Source: Isoetes taiwanensis
Taxonomy: Eukaryota > Streptophyta > Lycopodiopsida > Isoetales > Isoetaceae
Reading direction: 5' to 3'
NCBI GenBank assembly: GCA_021234155.1
Contig: JAJEKV010000004.1
Coordinates: 24,467,662 to 24,531,661 of the forward strand
Length of the DNA stretch: 64,000 nt
Shown here: one piece after another, positions 45,805 through 57,901 of the stretch
How the letters are laid out: each line of letters opens with the position of its first letter
Position numbering within the stretch: the stretch's first letter is position 1
The notes under the pieces: model-generated
Databases searched by the model: none
What the model was told of the DNA's origin: nothing
The model's input: the letters and a program-made list of their open reading frames with translations, nothing else
Position numbers and translations under genes: made by a program

Positions 45805-46700
45805 TACTTGAATATGATCCAAGCACCAACATATTCAATCTCAAAGACACTTTCCCCCAATTCCTCTAAGTTTGCCTCGTATAAAGATAACAATTCCTGT
45901 GCAAATGGGCCCTCGTGGAGAGATAATGATAAAAATCAATCCCACGCCAGAAAGGAGTTTAAAATGGTATGGGAATGTCCTAAATCTATGGCCATGTGTG
46001 CCTTTAACGCATTAATATTCATTGGTCATTAAGCGACATCAAGTCGCAAACTTAGATGTCAATTGTAGCCTAACTTTGTACCTAAGCATGGAAAAGGACA
46101 TCATCCAATTTGAGAGCAGATGTTTGTCTTGTGGCACATCAAGGCCAAGGTTCATTTTTCCTTCGATAACGTAATGCATCATCTACCACATTGATGGCCT
46201 CCTTCAGCTATTCAAAGAACCTTCTCTCTTTTTCCTCTTACTTTTTTGATATGCACAGAGATATGGAAAAAAACACCTGAGCACTTAGTAGGATGATGCC
46301 ATTGCAAAATTGATAGTTGGAAACGGAGGATGCAAACATCTAAATCTGACTTGCAAATACTGTCAGTAAAACCTCAAAAAGAGGTCTTGCAAGTCCTATT
46401 ATCTATGCAATGTGGTGTGAGGATTATGTAGCAAAGGGATTCAGCTCCTAGGAAGCTTGTATGTTATATGTTATGTCGATGTCAATGATGACATGGTGGC
46501 CTTCCCTCTCGCAAATGATTCCTTTTCCCTGATGACTCTTCTATAGACTTTCTTAATATTTCAAAGATTTTCAAAGATCTCTGACTTGGGCTCTAACCGA
46601 AAATGCACATAAGGTTACTTCAAGAACTGATGCTCCTCCCTCTCTTAGGTCGCTGCAACCCGCTTTGACAACCATACCTAAAGCACAGAATTAGATGCTG
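45805..46700. repeat. Direct repeat E, copy 2
   Basis: Second copy of 44297-45200 in the same orientation. It has additional bases near the start (around 45845-45880) and near 46570. The two could be LTR-like ends, but no TG...CA boundaries or target duplication are seen. The 600-bp spacer contains no retrotransposon gene. Confidence 0.8.
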
Positions 46701-46876
46701 GACCACAATGCAATCTCAAATTTTGAAAAACACCATTCTAAAAACTCCCCAAATCCGTGCCCGAAAATGTCGCCTTTGAAGGTTCACTGAGGGTCACTGC
46801 TCGGCCGATGCAGATCCTCTTTCAAGTCATAAACTTGCCTAAACTCCATTAAACTCCAGAACAAGGAGAATTTTAG

Positions 46877-47119
46877 TTAACCTCTTGGTTTTTCTTGGTT
46901 GAGGTTATATTGGACTTGATGAGCAGGCTGCATCTTGTCCAGGATCCGGGGTTTCTTTGTCAATTTCATCACCTGCATCCGCATGTGGCTCATGTTCAGC
47001 AGTAAAACTTTTGTTTGGTGAAGGATCCCGCGTGTACGAATCTCAAGGGAATTAATTTTCCCCCTAAAACAGACATGCATTAGAAATCTCTTCGTGATGG
47101 CTTCCAGCCAAAAGAGCAT
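46877..47119 (-). other. Weak ORF, nothing recognised
   Basis: An 80-codon minus-strand frame is open, and a neighbouring frame gives an acidic peptide. Neither shows a motif. I note it only because it lies beside two other minus-strand ORFs. Confidence 0.15.
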
Positions 47120-47601
47120 TTATCTCTCAGAATATAATTGAAATGAGGAAGACCAAAGAAAATACAAAAAATAAATCATATATGTGGCATCGGTACTTAC
47201 TTGATAATGATCAAGATTCACCACTATCCAAATTTCATTTTGATTCTCCACGCCGCTAAAATGGGATTGACTTTGAAGTATCAAATGGGATGAATTCTAG
47301 GTGCACCGGAGTTATCTTGCGCCTCAGAATCGACATCGAGGCTTGATAACCGCTGGATATCCTTGGTCTCAAATTTCTGCACTCGCAAAACACTAAGTCA
47401 AGAGATCTGCGGACAACATCGCAAAACATTAGTTAAGGCACTTTACTTGTGTCTATTGGTTCTTGTGGTACCACTCAATACCAAAAGCCAAAAGCCATGT
47501 CTCGCATATAATGTGGGCACAATTGGGGCTGCAGCAGTTTCTAGAGTGTCTAAAAATCAATAGTGTCTCGCAGACGAGGGTTAGAGATGATAATATTTAC
47601 C

Positions 47602-48097
47602 TCAAATGGTGTGATAGACATGAAATGTGATACCGGGTGGATCGATTCTCGCTATCACAACCGGTAACATTTTACCCTCCCATTTCGCATAACCACCACA
47701 AAATGGACAACCTTCATCACCCTCTTCTTTCCTCGCCTCGTGAAGCATTGAAGTGCACGATCTAAAAGAGGTCATGACCACTACGCCGTAAAAAAATCCC
47801 AAATCTTTTGCATTCGAGGTTGCAACTCCAAAGAAGGGCTTCACATGCCTTTAGCTCAATTTCAGTTTGCTAGTTTCTATTTAATTGATTCAGCCGTGGA
47901 ACACCGTACTCATTTAGCTCTTCATCCTTTAATTCGTTACAACCCGAACACCCTCCGGCCGCTGGATTTGTCGGCATGATTGATTGCCATCCGCGTAAAA
48001 TCAGCTCTAATTTTTGATGCTTTATGCCCATCAACTCAATCTTTCTTTTTGATATCATTTTTCCTATCATCGCTTTGTTTGCAATTGCATCTATCAA
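47602..48097 (-). pseudogene. Two adjacent minus-strand ORFs with CxxC motifs, unrecognised
   Basis: The upstream ORF (48097-47870, 75 codons) has M-I-G-K-M-I-S-K-R-K-I-E-L and later G-G-C-S-G-C-N-E-L-K-D-E-E-L. The downstream one (47844-47602, 80 codons) has F-F-Y-G-V-V-V-M-T-S-F-R, then G-C-P-F-C-G-G-Y-A-K-W-E-G. The order, orientation and one CxxC in each suggest one broken coding region with a possible zinc ribbon. I cannot assign it to a family. The N-terminal Lys/Ile-rich part may form a coiled coil. Confidence 0.25.
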
Positions 48098-48205
48098 ACC
48101 TAGCTGATGTTGCAGCCAACCATTCCTTCACAAGTCTACCATAGTCTCCAGAAAAAAAAACATTACATATATGTCAGCCTCCTAACATAGTAAGCCAATG
48201 CATCG

Positions 48206-48990
48206 ATGGAAGACCACAATCACACACCACACAACACAAGGTACTCTACACAAAGACACCATATACTACACACCACACAACATACGCTAGACACACCACA
48301 CAATGCCCACCACTATTACGGCACAAAACTTACACCACACCACACACACCACTTGGAACATAGTACACACCACACAACACACTTACACACCACACAACGC
48401 CACCACCACATGCACAAAAACTTACACCACACCACACCACAACATAGTACACACCACACAACACAGTTCACACACCACACAACATTCACTCACTATTGGC
48501 GTAATACCTACCACACACACCACACCACACAAGCATACCACACAACACGATACATACACCACAATAACATGCACCACTATTGGCGTACAATAACCTGCAC
48601 CACACCACAATACATACCACACAATAACACGGTGCATATACATTCAGCCACTACAGGTATAATAACCTACACCACATCACACACCACATCACACACCACA
48701 CCAATAATGCGACATACCACACAAAATACCTGCAGCATACAACCACAATATATAGGCTGCACCATCACCACTATTGGCGCAATAACCTACACACCACACC
48801 ACAATCGTACACCACACCTCACTTGCTACTACTATCACTCCACATATGCCACGCTACCACAATATAGCAACAATAATTGGCACCATTGGTAGCACAACGC
48901 CCACCCACCACAATTTTTGAGACACACCACACCACAAATGCTAGCATTATTCTCAATAATTACACCACAAACAACATGCCAACAACTTCC
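48206..48990. repeat. CA-rich minisatellite array
   Basis: About 780 bases are built from variants of CACCACACAACAC, with a recurring insert of type CACTATTGGCGTAATAACCT about every 100-200 bases. The other strand is TG-rich. The three ORFs here are low-complexity His/Thr or Val/Cys repeats and are artefacts of the satellite. The higher-order insert points to a compound repeat and not a plain microsatellite. Confidence 0.9.
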
Positions 48991-50831
48991 ACCACTCACC
49001 GCACTACCTCATCTATCGCCTGCATCCATTGCATCTAAATGCCCCAATGATGGTAATATGAGACATAACATGACAATACAACCAACATGATGCAAAATGC
49101 GTAGACATACCTGATTCTTGAAGTGGATCCAGGTTACCTTTTCTCAGTTGATAGAAACAATCTAGGTCAGTTTCTGAGATTTCTTCGCTGTAACACAATC
49201 TAATAATTGAACATACCGTAATGGCATGTTTTGGTCTCGTAACATTGCTCGCTTTTTTGTTTGATTGTGAGTTCAAATTGAATGTGTGTCTAAAGGAACC
49301 CCGATTTGGTTTTTCCCTATCATCTTCATCATCCCCTCATTAATTACTATTTTCTTCCCCGGTCAGTTGGTTTTGCTCTATGCTTCTTCTATTCAGAAGA
49401 ACCGGCCTCCTCGCTTCGAGCATCTGAGTTCTATAATAATCCCAGAAGCTCTTTCAATTAACAAAATTCCCCATTTATATGCGCATAATACCAACGCTCA
49501 AAGTTCCGTGGAGCCATTCCACCCCATGTATGGCTTTGTAATTCGTAAATTTGCATGAACTTCATGTATGTTCATTGCTCGATTCTTCAACTGCATACAA
49601 GAAAACATATGCCTTTAATTTTTTCAACAAAACATTTGGGGAAAATAACGAGCCGATGATGAACTCTCTCACAAATCCCCAAAGCTTCTTTTAGATCTTC
49701 ATGGGGCAATAATCTTCGCTTCGTGAGAGATTTCACCGTAACCGCTGGGTATTCAATTCTCACTCCATTAGGGGCTCAATCGCCAGCGAAGCCGCAAAAA
49801 ACGTAAGAAGAGGTAGATTATTTCTTTAATTCAAATGAGGGACAAATGACGCGGGCATACAATCTAAAATAACCGACGCCATTAATTCAAGACTCCGGCA
49901 ATCTCCGCTTCGTATGCACCCAATTCTCCGATTCTACCCACAAAGAAGGTGCAAAAATGTGGCGCCAAAATGCGATTTTTGATACACCACGCAGTACTTT
50001 TACCGGTGGTTCTTGATCTACCGGAATCTTTGTTCTAAGGCTAAGGATCTCCAATTGAGGTACCATAAGTGCAAATCTAAGCAAAATTACATAAGAAACA
50101 CTAGCTACGGCGCTTATTAACAAACAGGGCCAACTTCAAAATGGGTCAACCTCGGTAGAATTTAATGTAAAGGATCCTCGTGATTATTAACTTATAGTGC
50201 TTTACGCCAGACTCACCGGGCTTTCGGCTCGGATTTCTTAAAAACTAAACTTCTATGGGTTGTAAGATGCTTAATCCCCGCTTTATTTGACCAAATGTTG
50301 CTTTCAACTAGGAACTCTATCTCATGCTAATTGACATCCAGGAAGTGCAATTCCCGAGGTACTTTGAGGGTTACAACGTAATTGGCCGCTAACTAGGTAC
50401 GCTGGACGCTAACCCCACCCCGGGTCGATGGATTTCGCTATTTTTGATGTTTCGGCTAATGAATAAGTATCACTCAACCAGATTTCTAAACAAATTCTAA
50501 GCATTTTTACTATCTTTGCACAAAATTTAGATCAATTTTGCCCCCAAATCGAGGTAATTTCCGCTGGTTCATGCGAACGGCCTCACAGATTAAGTAATGC
50601 AGAGGCTGCCATTTACTCACCCAAGTCGGGTCAATTTTGAGCCAAATCTTTTGATTTTAGTGCTGTACCCCATGCTAATTAAACAATTCTAAGCATTTTA
50701 ATTATGATACAAAGGATTATACTCACATTTAATTCATACAAGAATACTATCATATCAAGAAAGAGGTTTATTTGCTGCAGAAAGGACTTTTTAGATAATG
50801 GGCCATACAGGAAAACTATATTTACATAGCT
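48991..50831. other. Unassigned stretch
   Basis: No known domain. The frame 49286-49558 (+) starts with a hydrophobic segment of about 25 residues, which may be chance. CG dinucleotides are frequent from about 49700 to 50600, unlike the AT-rich left part of the window. Confidence 0.35.
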
Positions 50832-51917
50832 TTATGCCTGAGGTCTTCGTGGCTTCTCCTGGCGCGATCCTCGCGTGTCCTTTGGCATCACCACACCGCT
50901 ATGCTGGATCAGCGCGAGGTTACCTTTCTTCAAAAGTTGGGTCACCGCTTCGCGTTGTGGCTCCTCCTGGATGTCAGTCACTGTGAACCGGTCCGGAACT
51001 CCCGCCGCATAATCTCATGAGCCGCCGAATGGCGCTTCTTCATGAGATTAGTGCACCGGAAAGCGCCTAATCTCGAACACACGGTATGCCTAGAGTCAGT
51101 CTGTGGTGCACCTTCTTTGGTGGCTCCTGGCCTTGGTGGTGGCAGCCTTTTGGGGCTCTACTCTTCGACCGCTTCCAACTTAACGCATTTCTTTGTGCAC
51201 GCTCAGCTTTACGCATTCGCCATTGTAATTCCTTCCATCTACTGAGGTACTCTTCTTTGGCGACGCTTGAATTCACTCTGGGCCTTGTTTGAGCATGACT
51301 CCCCGCCGCTTCCACCTTCTCCTTTCACTCACCTTCTGCGGGTTTGGGCCACCTCGTATGGTGGGCGGCCGCTTGGTCCGATGGGTTCTCCGGCCATGCT
51401 CGGGCTCCTCTTGCTCCTGCCCGCTTCCTCCTCCTCCTTTCTCCTCCTCGGGCCGGTAACCCGGTCGGTACCATGACCGCCCCTTGCCCCCTCGGTTCCT
51501 CTTTGACCTTTTTCTCCTCCTTCTTGCCTCCTTCTCTCGCCTCCTCTTTCTTCCTTCCTCGGGTTCTTCTCTCCCTGGCCCCAGCCTTTAACACCTTCTC
51601 CTTGCCCTTCTTTCTTAGTTCTGAGGTGCTAACCCCAAGTTTCCTTATTGTGTCATTGCCGCCGCCGCCGCCGGCCGCCGATCCTCCTCCCCGCTCTGAC
51701 ACCGCACTAAAAGTGCGTGGACGGGTCTCGCTCGGCCCACCGCCTCCACGCGGGAGGAGCCGCCTCGGGCTTCCTCCTCGGGAGGCATGGAAGGTGTCGC
51801 CTGTGGGAGTTTCAGACTCCACTCCTCCTCCTCCCCAGTGCTCTGCACTTGCTTTCCTTTCCCACGCTTTGCTATCGGCGTGCTTTGTGCTATACTTTCT
51901 CGGTGTGTATTTGGCAC
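50832..51917 (-). pseudogene. GC-rich broken gene encoding a highly charged protein, unrecognised
   Basis: The GC content rises sharply here. On the minus strand the frame starts with ATG at 51917 (M-P-N-T-H-R-E-S). It shifts near 51820 into a 166-codon frame with a Gly-rich piece and a Lys/Glu/Arg-rich piece (E-L-R-K-K-G-K-E-K-V-L-K; K-K-E-E-A-R-E-G-G-K-K-E-E-K-K). It shifts again near 51320 to E-E-Y-L-S-R-W-K-E-L-Q-W-R-M-R-K, and ends as K-K-G-N-L-A-L-I-Q-H-S-G-V-V-M with the stop at 50832. The frames join into one plausible polypeptide of about 330-360 residues with three to four frameshifts. It could be a retrotransposon gag or a nuclear basic protein. Confidence 0.4.
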
Positions 51918-51929
51918 TTATACGTTAGG

Positions 51930-54900
51930 CAACCCTGGATACGCTAAGTCAATTTATCAAGGAAGGAGGTTTAGGCAAGGTTAGGGAAAAAATGGGGTGG
52001 CAAGAAGATATTTAAAAGGGAAGATGCCTTTGTGAAATATTCTCCTACCATTAATAGCCCTATTAATTAGCCCCCCTGCTAATTATCTCGTGATACCTAT
52101 TTATTAGTATATGGTTAATGTTGTATCCTATTGTTTAATTTGGTTTTTCCGGGTTCAAAACTTTTGGATTTTTTGGGTTAGTTTTTCTGTTGTTTTTATT
52201 TTGGCCACGGATTTCCTGACCTAAAAATCGACATATCAAAATATTTTCATTTTGGGGCCGCATTTCCATGGTGTCTTATCTTCGCATGCCCGCTTTACTC
52301 TTTATCCTGGACATACATACAACTCTATCTCCTAAAGCCATCCGATAGCAGAATTCCAGACCTTACGTAAGCCATAGCTGCATACTCCATAAAAATATAG
52401 AAGCCGCGTGATCACGCGCTACGTATTTTGAGCATCACATATTTCTTCAATGGATTTTAAAGAAGAGCATCAATAATAGCTTGAGAGATCCGCTTTTGAG
52501 ACGGTTTCAAAAGTTCGATAACAAAAACTGGATTCCAATGGGTTATAGAAGCCGACAAAGGCTTGATGATTTTGAGTATCACGCATTTCTCTCACGTATT
52601 TTGAAGAATCTCCAAGCTCTTAGTCGATCACAAGCTGGCTAAAATGTGATGTGCCGTAGGTCACATGTATGTCGCATCACATGTTTTTCTGCGAATCGAT
52701 TTTTGTTCCAGAAAAAGGGGATTTTAGAAGGCATGAGCTGATGATAAGTTCCGTTGTCGGGTCCATTTATTCTACATCCGTTGTTTTGCGACCTCTCACA
52801 GAAATGATTCCAATCAAGGCATTTTCGATCTCGCTTTTTATCCGGGTTGCACCGCCTCAATTTGTACTCTTCGCTTCAGGAATAAGAATGAAGTAGTAGT
52901 GTCCCTGCGCATGCATGCCATGGTTGTTCAACGTGATATCGGCTTTGGATCTACTACTAGCTAAGTGTTGGTTCTGCATGGCAAGTGGAGATATGCCCGT
53001 TAGTTGTTGGCATGGATCTCAGAGTAGCTACAACGTGCGACAATGCATCAGATGGTTCTTCATTGCTGTTCTCTTAGATAGCAGATACCAACCCACCTGG
53101 ATGTCTTTGGTAAGTTTATTTCCCAAAACGAATCTCCATCTTGGTTGTATATATATGAAGCCATAGTGTTGTGCGTGCTTTTTAGTCTCTATCCGCCATT
53201 TCATTACAGTTTCTATTGCTTATAGAATCTTGCTTTGAGTCCAAATGCTGGAAAGTCTTGCCTATGGGCGACAGTTGGCATTTATGATCCGGATCCTCCA
53301 TAAAGGGTAAAACGTTCTCCATGTTGATTCTTTCATAACTTAGGGTAAATCAAGGTTTCACATTATTTTAATCTACATTTGTTTTGCATTTCAATTGCAA
53401 TGCAGTGTTTAGCATTGAGGCTGCAAATGGTTTCTTATTTTGTAGGTTTCTTCCGCTTGTCGGGCCTTTCTAACCATATCCGCTTCTCATTCGCCACAAT
53501 AAAAGAGCACTTCCCTCGCGGAACCCAAAGATAGAGAATAAGTCTTTAGCTCGGGCCAACTAAAACAACTCTAGGTATTTTTCCCACCTCACTTCATGGT
53601 ATTACGATGTTTTGCTTGCAGATTTGCTTCCAAAGACTACTTTAAAATTATATGTATGAAGGCGAGCCAATAATGTGCATGCATGAGCATGGAGCAATAA
53701 GATACCTCGAGCATGGAGAATCGCATGTTTCATCCAGCAAACACCCATAAATATAGCACGCTTCTTCCCTAACCTCATCTTGACATTCAAGGTATGACGC
53801 TATTCTTTGTTACTCAAATAGACTAATACTTCATCATACAATGGCTAATATTCCAAATAGACAATTCCATTTATTCCTGTATACAACTTTTTTCCTTCAT
53901 ATATATGTATGAGCTATTGCAAGTATATATTGTTACGATGTATTATATATATATCACGCTTGTGCCAACAAGGATGTAGAGATACTATAAATTATTTATT
54001 GATTCTGCTTACTTCATGCATCTTAGTCCCTTCTGATGTCCTTTTAAAAAAAGATGCAATAGCTCCCAGTACCAATGTGTTCTTACACTCTGAATTGAGG
54101 TATGTCCGATGCTATATTAAATGTCCAAAGTTCAACATCTTATGCTTTTGTTCTAATATTAAAGCCTTTTCACTGCTGGTGTTTATAGCTTAGAGTGTGG
54201 TCTAAGCACTCCACAAACCACTTCAAAAGCATCTAAGTCACTGAGCTTGCGGTACAAACACAAGTAAGCTCTCTCATGACGAAAAGTTCAAAGTACACCT
54301 CTCACTTGACTTCTACGCCAAGCCGTGCCAATGATTGCCTTTTAGGACATGAGCATTGCGTAAAACCATATAGTGGCTAAGTTTCGCATGCTTAGGTCGA
54401 AACCATCGAAAGTGCCATGTTTATTCCAAAGATCGCTCTTAGTAATGCCTATAATCGCGATTCGTGCGCATTGACATGCTCCAATTTTTCATCTGCTACC
54501 ATATATACATACTTTGCAATGGTCGCTTTCTTTGAGTAAGATCTTTACACCCGACATCATTTTATCTCCGTGATTCGCTTTTTGATATAGATGTTGTATC
54601 GGGTAACCATAAAACAACACCATTCAAATCTACCTCATTCTGCATCACGTAGTCGCCGAAATGAATTGTTCTAACCCAGCAGCCTACACTTCAACACCTG
54701 GACAATTTACATTTCCCGGTGTTTTCCGTCCACAACCGTAGTGGCTGAGGTCGCCATATGGTAGCAGAAGCTATGGCGCTGATTTCCAAGGTTTACCATT
54801 CTCAGTACTTGATGTACGAAGTATAACACGCTATCCGCAGAAAATCACTTCCTTTGTTAAAAATCGACAATGAAGTCACACTTCTTTGTGCATTCAAATA

Positions 54901-55040
54901 TAATGCATGGACAAATACTAACAATGTCATTGGTGATAGTTTACTTTCTATGTTCACATCTTTACAACTATGCATAGGCATTTCTTACAAACATGCATAG
55001 GTTACCACTGCACAGTCGCATATTCAGTTCCATGTTACGT
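51930..55040. other. Unassigned stretch
   Basis: ORFs up to 94 codons occur on both strands (for example 53909-54193 plus), none with a motif. No repeat shared with other parts of the window was noticed. Confidence 0.35.
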
Positions 55041-55043
55041 ATG

Positions 55044-55235
55044 GTCAATGAATCTTGCAATGTTCCTCTATATTACCCCTTGAAGGAATTGACATTCTCT
55101 TTGGGGTTCATTCCACATAGGAAAACAAACAACCAAGCAATGAATCTTGCAATGTTCCTCTATATTACCCTTGAAGGAATTGATATTCTCTTTTGGGGTT
55201 CATTCCACAGGAAAACAACAACAACTGGGCAACTC
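55044..55235. repeat. Tandem duplication, unit about 93 bp
   Basis: AATGAATCTTGCAATGTTCC through GGGGTTCATTCCACA.GGAAAAC occurs twice in succession (55047 and 55139). It keeps a single open frame across both units, because the shift between the two is compensated. That is probably chance. Confidence 0.85.
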
Positions 55236-55239
55236 CAAA

Positions 55240-56030
55240 TTATTTTCGCTTATGTGGCATGGTCTCAATCCATATTCTTCAACTACTGTCGATTGCACTT
55301 AAAGATTTCAATTGTTGCATTTCCCACAAACAACTATGTCACTTCAAAAAACTACGCCATAGAATGTGCTCATTATTCCTATCCTTAAACGCATGAACTT
55401 CATTAGCTGGCATTATTAAATCATATCGCCACAAACTTGAATTCTAATTCATCTCCACTACTTCCAAACACAAATCATATAAACTACTTCCATATCAAGA
55501 CACAACAAATGAGACTATTTGTATGTAGTCCAACAAAATACCACATACACACAAAAAATTAATGAATTACACTTTGCCCTCCTAACCGAGCATCGATTCT
55601 TCTACCCAACCATCACACAACTAATTCTTCAATCAGCAGAAAATGCAAGAACGCCGGCACCATGCAACTAGTTATGTACCATGAATTTAAATTTTCCTAT
55701 CGGTTTGAAGTGTCAATTATGAATTTGCGCCATTTTTCACCTGCCTTTGATTGGGATGATTCTTCAACCCATTTTGGTGAAATCACAGTCGATGCATACT
55801 CTAATTCCAACCTTTACTTCAGAATGTTAATTTGACTGGCTCTTTCCCCATTAACACCCTAGCCTATTCCTACTTTAATTCCACTACCTAGGAGAAAAAT
55901 TTTCCTTATTTTCAAGGTCTCATGGTGGAAATTTTCATTCCACACCTCTTTATGGCGCTCGCTAGACTACTTACTAGGGACATGGTCGCATAGTTCTGGT
56001 CAACCACTTAACATCGCTCGACATACCATT
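55240..56030. other. Unassigned stretch before the second LTR copy
   Basis: No motif recognised on either strand. Confidence 0.35.
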
Positions 56031-57596
56031 GTGACGCTTCCCTTACAAAATACACTCCACCTACTGCATACCGTGAAGAAATCCCACACACCGGTCTTCA
56101 CCGTGACGTGGCCCTCCGCCTATCCCGCCAGACCTGTGGTATCCCTAGTACAGAAGGGATTTTAAGCGTGTCTTTATGGCTCCTTCTATGGGCTCCTATC
56201 ACGTGAACCATAAACAACGCCAAACTAGCACAATAATAAATAATACATCATATACTACCTCGAAGGGTAGCACATCCACATATCCATAGCTACAAACATA
56301 ACATATGCCGTAAAACATGGGAGCTCCTACCCAGTAGACCGACGGCTAGGCCTCGTTAAGATAGTTGCATCGAAGTCAACAAATGGCGGGCCGGCTATAG
56401 ACAATGGCGAAGCTGACTATCGCATCCTACTTCTTCAGGTAGTGCCTTTGCATGGGGTAGACCGGGTTTCGCACACTCTAGCCTTCCTCTCCTGACACGA
56501 CCACTTTACCCACGAGACTACTCCGGATTGCATCTCCTCACTCGAGGCAGAAGGGTTGCATCTCCCTTCCTGTATTCATAGAGGTTCCATCGGAAGGCTT
56601 AGAGAATCGCATGCACACACCCATCCATCCCTCGACTTTAACCCCCAAACAAGAGCCGTGCCAACTCGTGAGTTCTTTGAGGCACACCATTGCCCTGTGA
56701 GGTGTCGGACCCATGCCCGCCCATGCACCGGCGACTCCACCATAAGCCTAGCTTAAGCTACTTCGTCCCCAATAGCCACGCCGCCATATACCCTCCTCCT
56801 CAGATTCTAACTCAAGTATGTAGTAAGCCGAGTCACATCATAGCCCCTTATATAGTCAAAATTCCTATGCACATGCCGCGAATATAATAGAAACTAAAGG
56901 GTCTAACTTGTGAAGCATTACTATACTAGGTCTCTCGGCAATTCCCCTTCCCAATACAAGAGGAGCAAACATGATCAACCATCATCTTACAACTTCATCA
57001 TGAGCATCATCAATAACATCTAACCTAATCATACATATCTAACTTCATGCTTAGGGTTCCGATTAGGGTCTGGTGATGTTGAATAAGGGTTCTAGGATGG
57101 CTCTACTCTAGATATATCCACTACTCATCCGGAGTGCCAACTTCCGCATGAACTACTAAGAACACGCATTCAAATATCCTAAGTGCTCTCCTATCTTGGC
57201 GCTTCCATGATCCTCAAAGTGATCATGCCGCCACATTTTAAGATTCGCGTGGCACTTCCAGCCGCCTTATTAGGCTATTAAGTGCTAAACCCAATAAAAT
57301 GGCACCTGAGTGTTGAAGGTTCCTAAGGTGTTAGGGTGGAAAGAGGTCTATGGTTAGGGCTTTAGGTTAATATAGGTTAGGTCCACATGGATGACACGTG
57401 GGTCTAATGATGGGCTGCGGAAAGGAAATGCTTCAATAGGATAGCCGCTGTGGAAACATGGCCTTATCCTAAGGTTATCTAAGTTATATACTTAACTTAG
57501 ATATGCACCCATGCCACTTCCTAGTATACAAGCCTACAAAGTAGATTTATAGTGATCGACCCAACATAATGATTTATAGCTGCATATTTTCCTCGA
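56031..57596 (-). mobile_element. LTR, second diverged copy (probably solo)
   Basis: Similar to 3811-5306 in the same orientation. Its left boundary is TGTGACGCTTCCC. Shared internal landmarks include AGACCGACGGCTAGGCCTC, GGCTATAGACAATGGC, CATCATAGCCCC, CAAACATGATCAACCA and GGGTTCTAGGATGGCTCTA. The right end (near 57596) is decayed and no polypurine tract follows. It is therefore most likely a solo LTR, and too far from the other copy to be its partner. It has a longer left part than the first copy (about 120 bp around 56210-56330). Confidence 0.7.
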
Positions 57597-57901
57597 ACGC
57601 CAATAGGCTTTACCCCGGTTTTAAAGGTTAATGCACAAGATTTTGTTGGCGCATCTGATAGTGCATAAGGTACCCCATCAATTAGGTAATAGTGAAGAAA
57701 GATGGCATGGTCTCCTTCGAATTCTTTTAACAGCAGTGCCTTGAGTCCGAATCCCGCGGAGAAAAGCCAGAGTAATATCCCATAAAGTACCACAAAGAGC
57801 AAATACCGCTCTAATAAGCCATAAATAATTATTCTTTCTAAGGTAATCAACTGACTGATAGATGTTAGCCAAGATCGCCGCAATGCTGGAATTACAAGCA
57901 T
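57521..57901 (-). other. Hydrophobic 126-codon ORF overlapping the LTR end
   Basis: The frame is rich in L, I, V and F, with G-L-L-E-R-Y-L-L-F-V-V-L-Y-G-I-L-L-W-L-F as a possible membrane segment. It overlaps the LTR boundary and no homologue is recognised. It is probably a chance frame or a decayed fragment. Confidence 0.15.

Noticed and set aside
44297-46700. Direct repeat E as an LTR pair
   Set aside because: No TG...CA ends, primer-binding site, polypurine tract or target duplication was found, and the spacer lacks retroelement genes.
48206-48892. 228-codon ORF rich in His and Thr, and shorter ORFs in the same stretch
   Set aside because: All are read-throughs of a CA-rich minisatellite; open frames on both strands follow from the repeat unit lacking stops.
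51344-51928. 194-codon plus-strand ORF in the GC-rich patch
   Set aside because: It is antisense to the frames that join into a charged protein with plausible start and stop; long open frames on both strands are expected in GC-rich sequence.
3811-57596. The two LTRs as ends of one giant element
   Set aside because: They are far apart and strongly diverged, and only the first has a polypurine tract. The space between holds unrelated elements and no pol gene.
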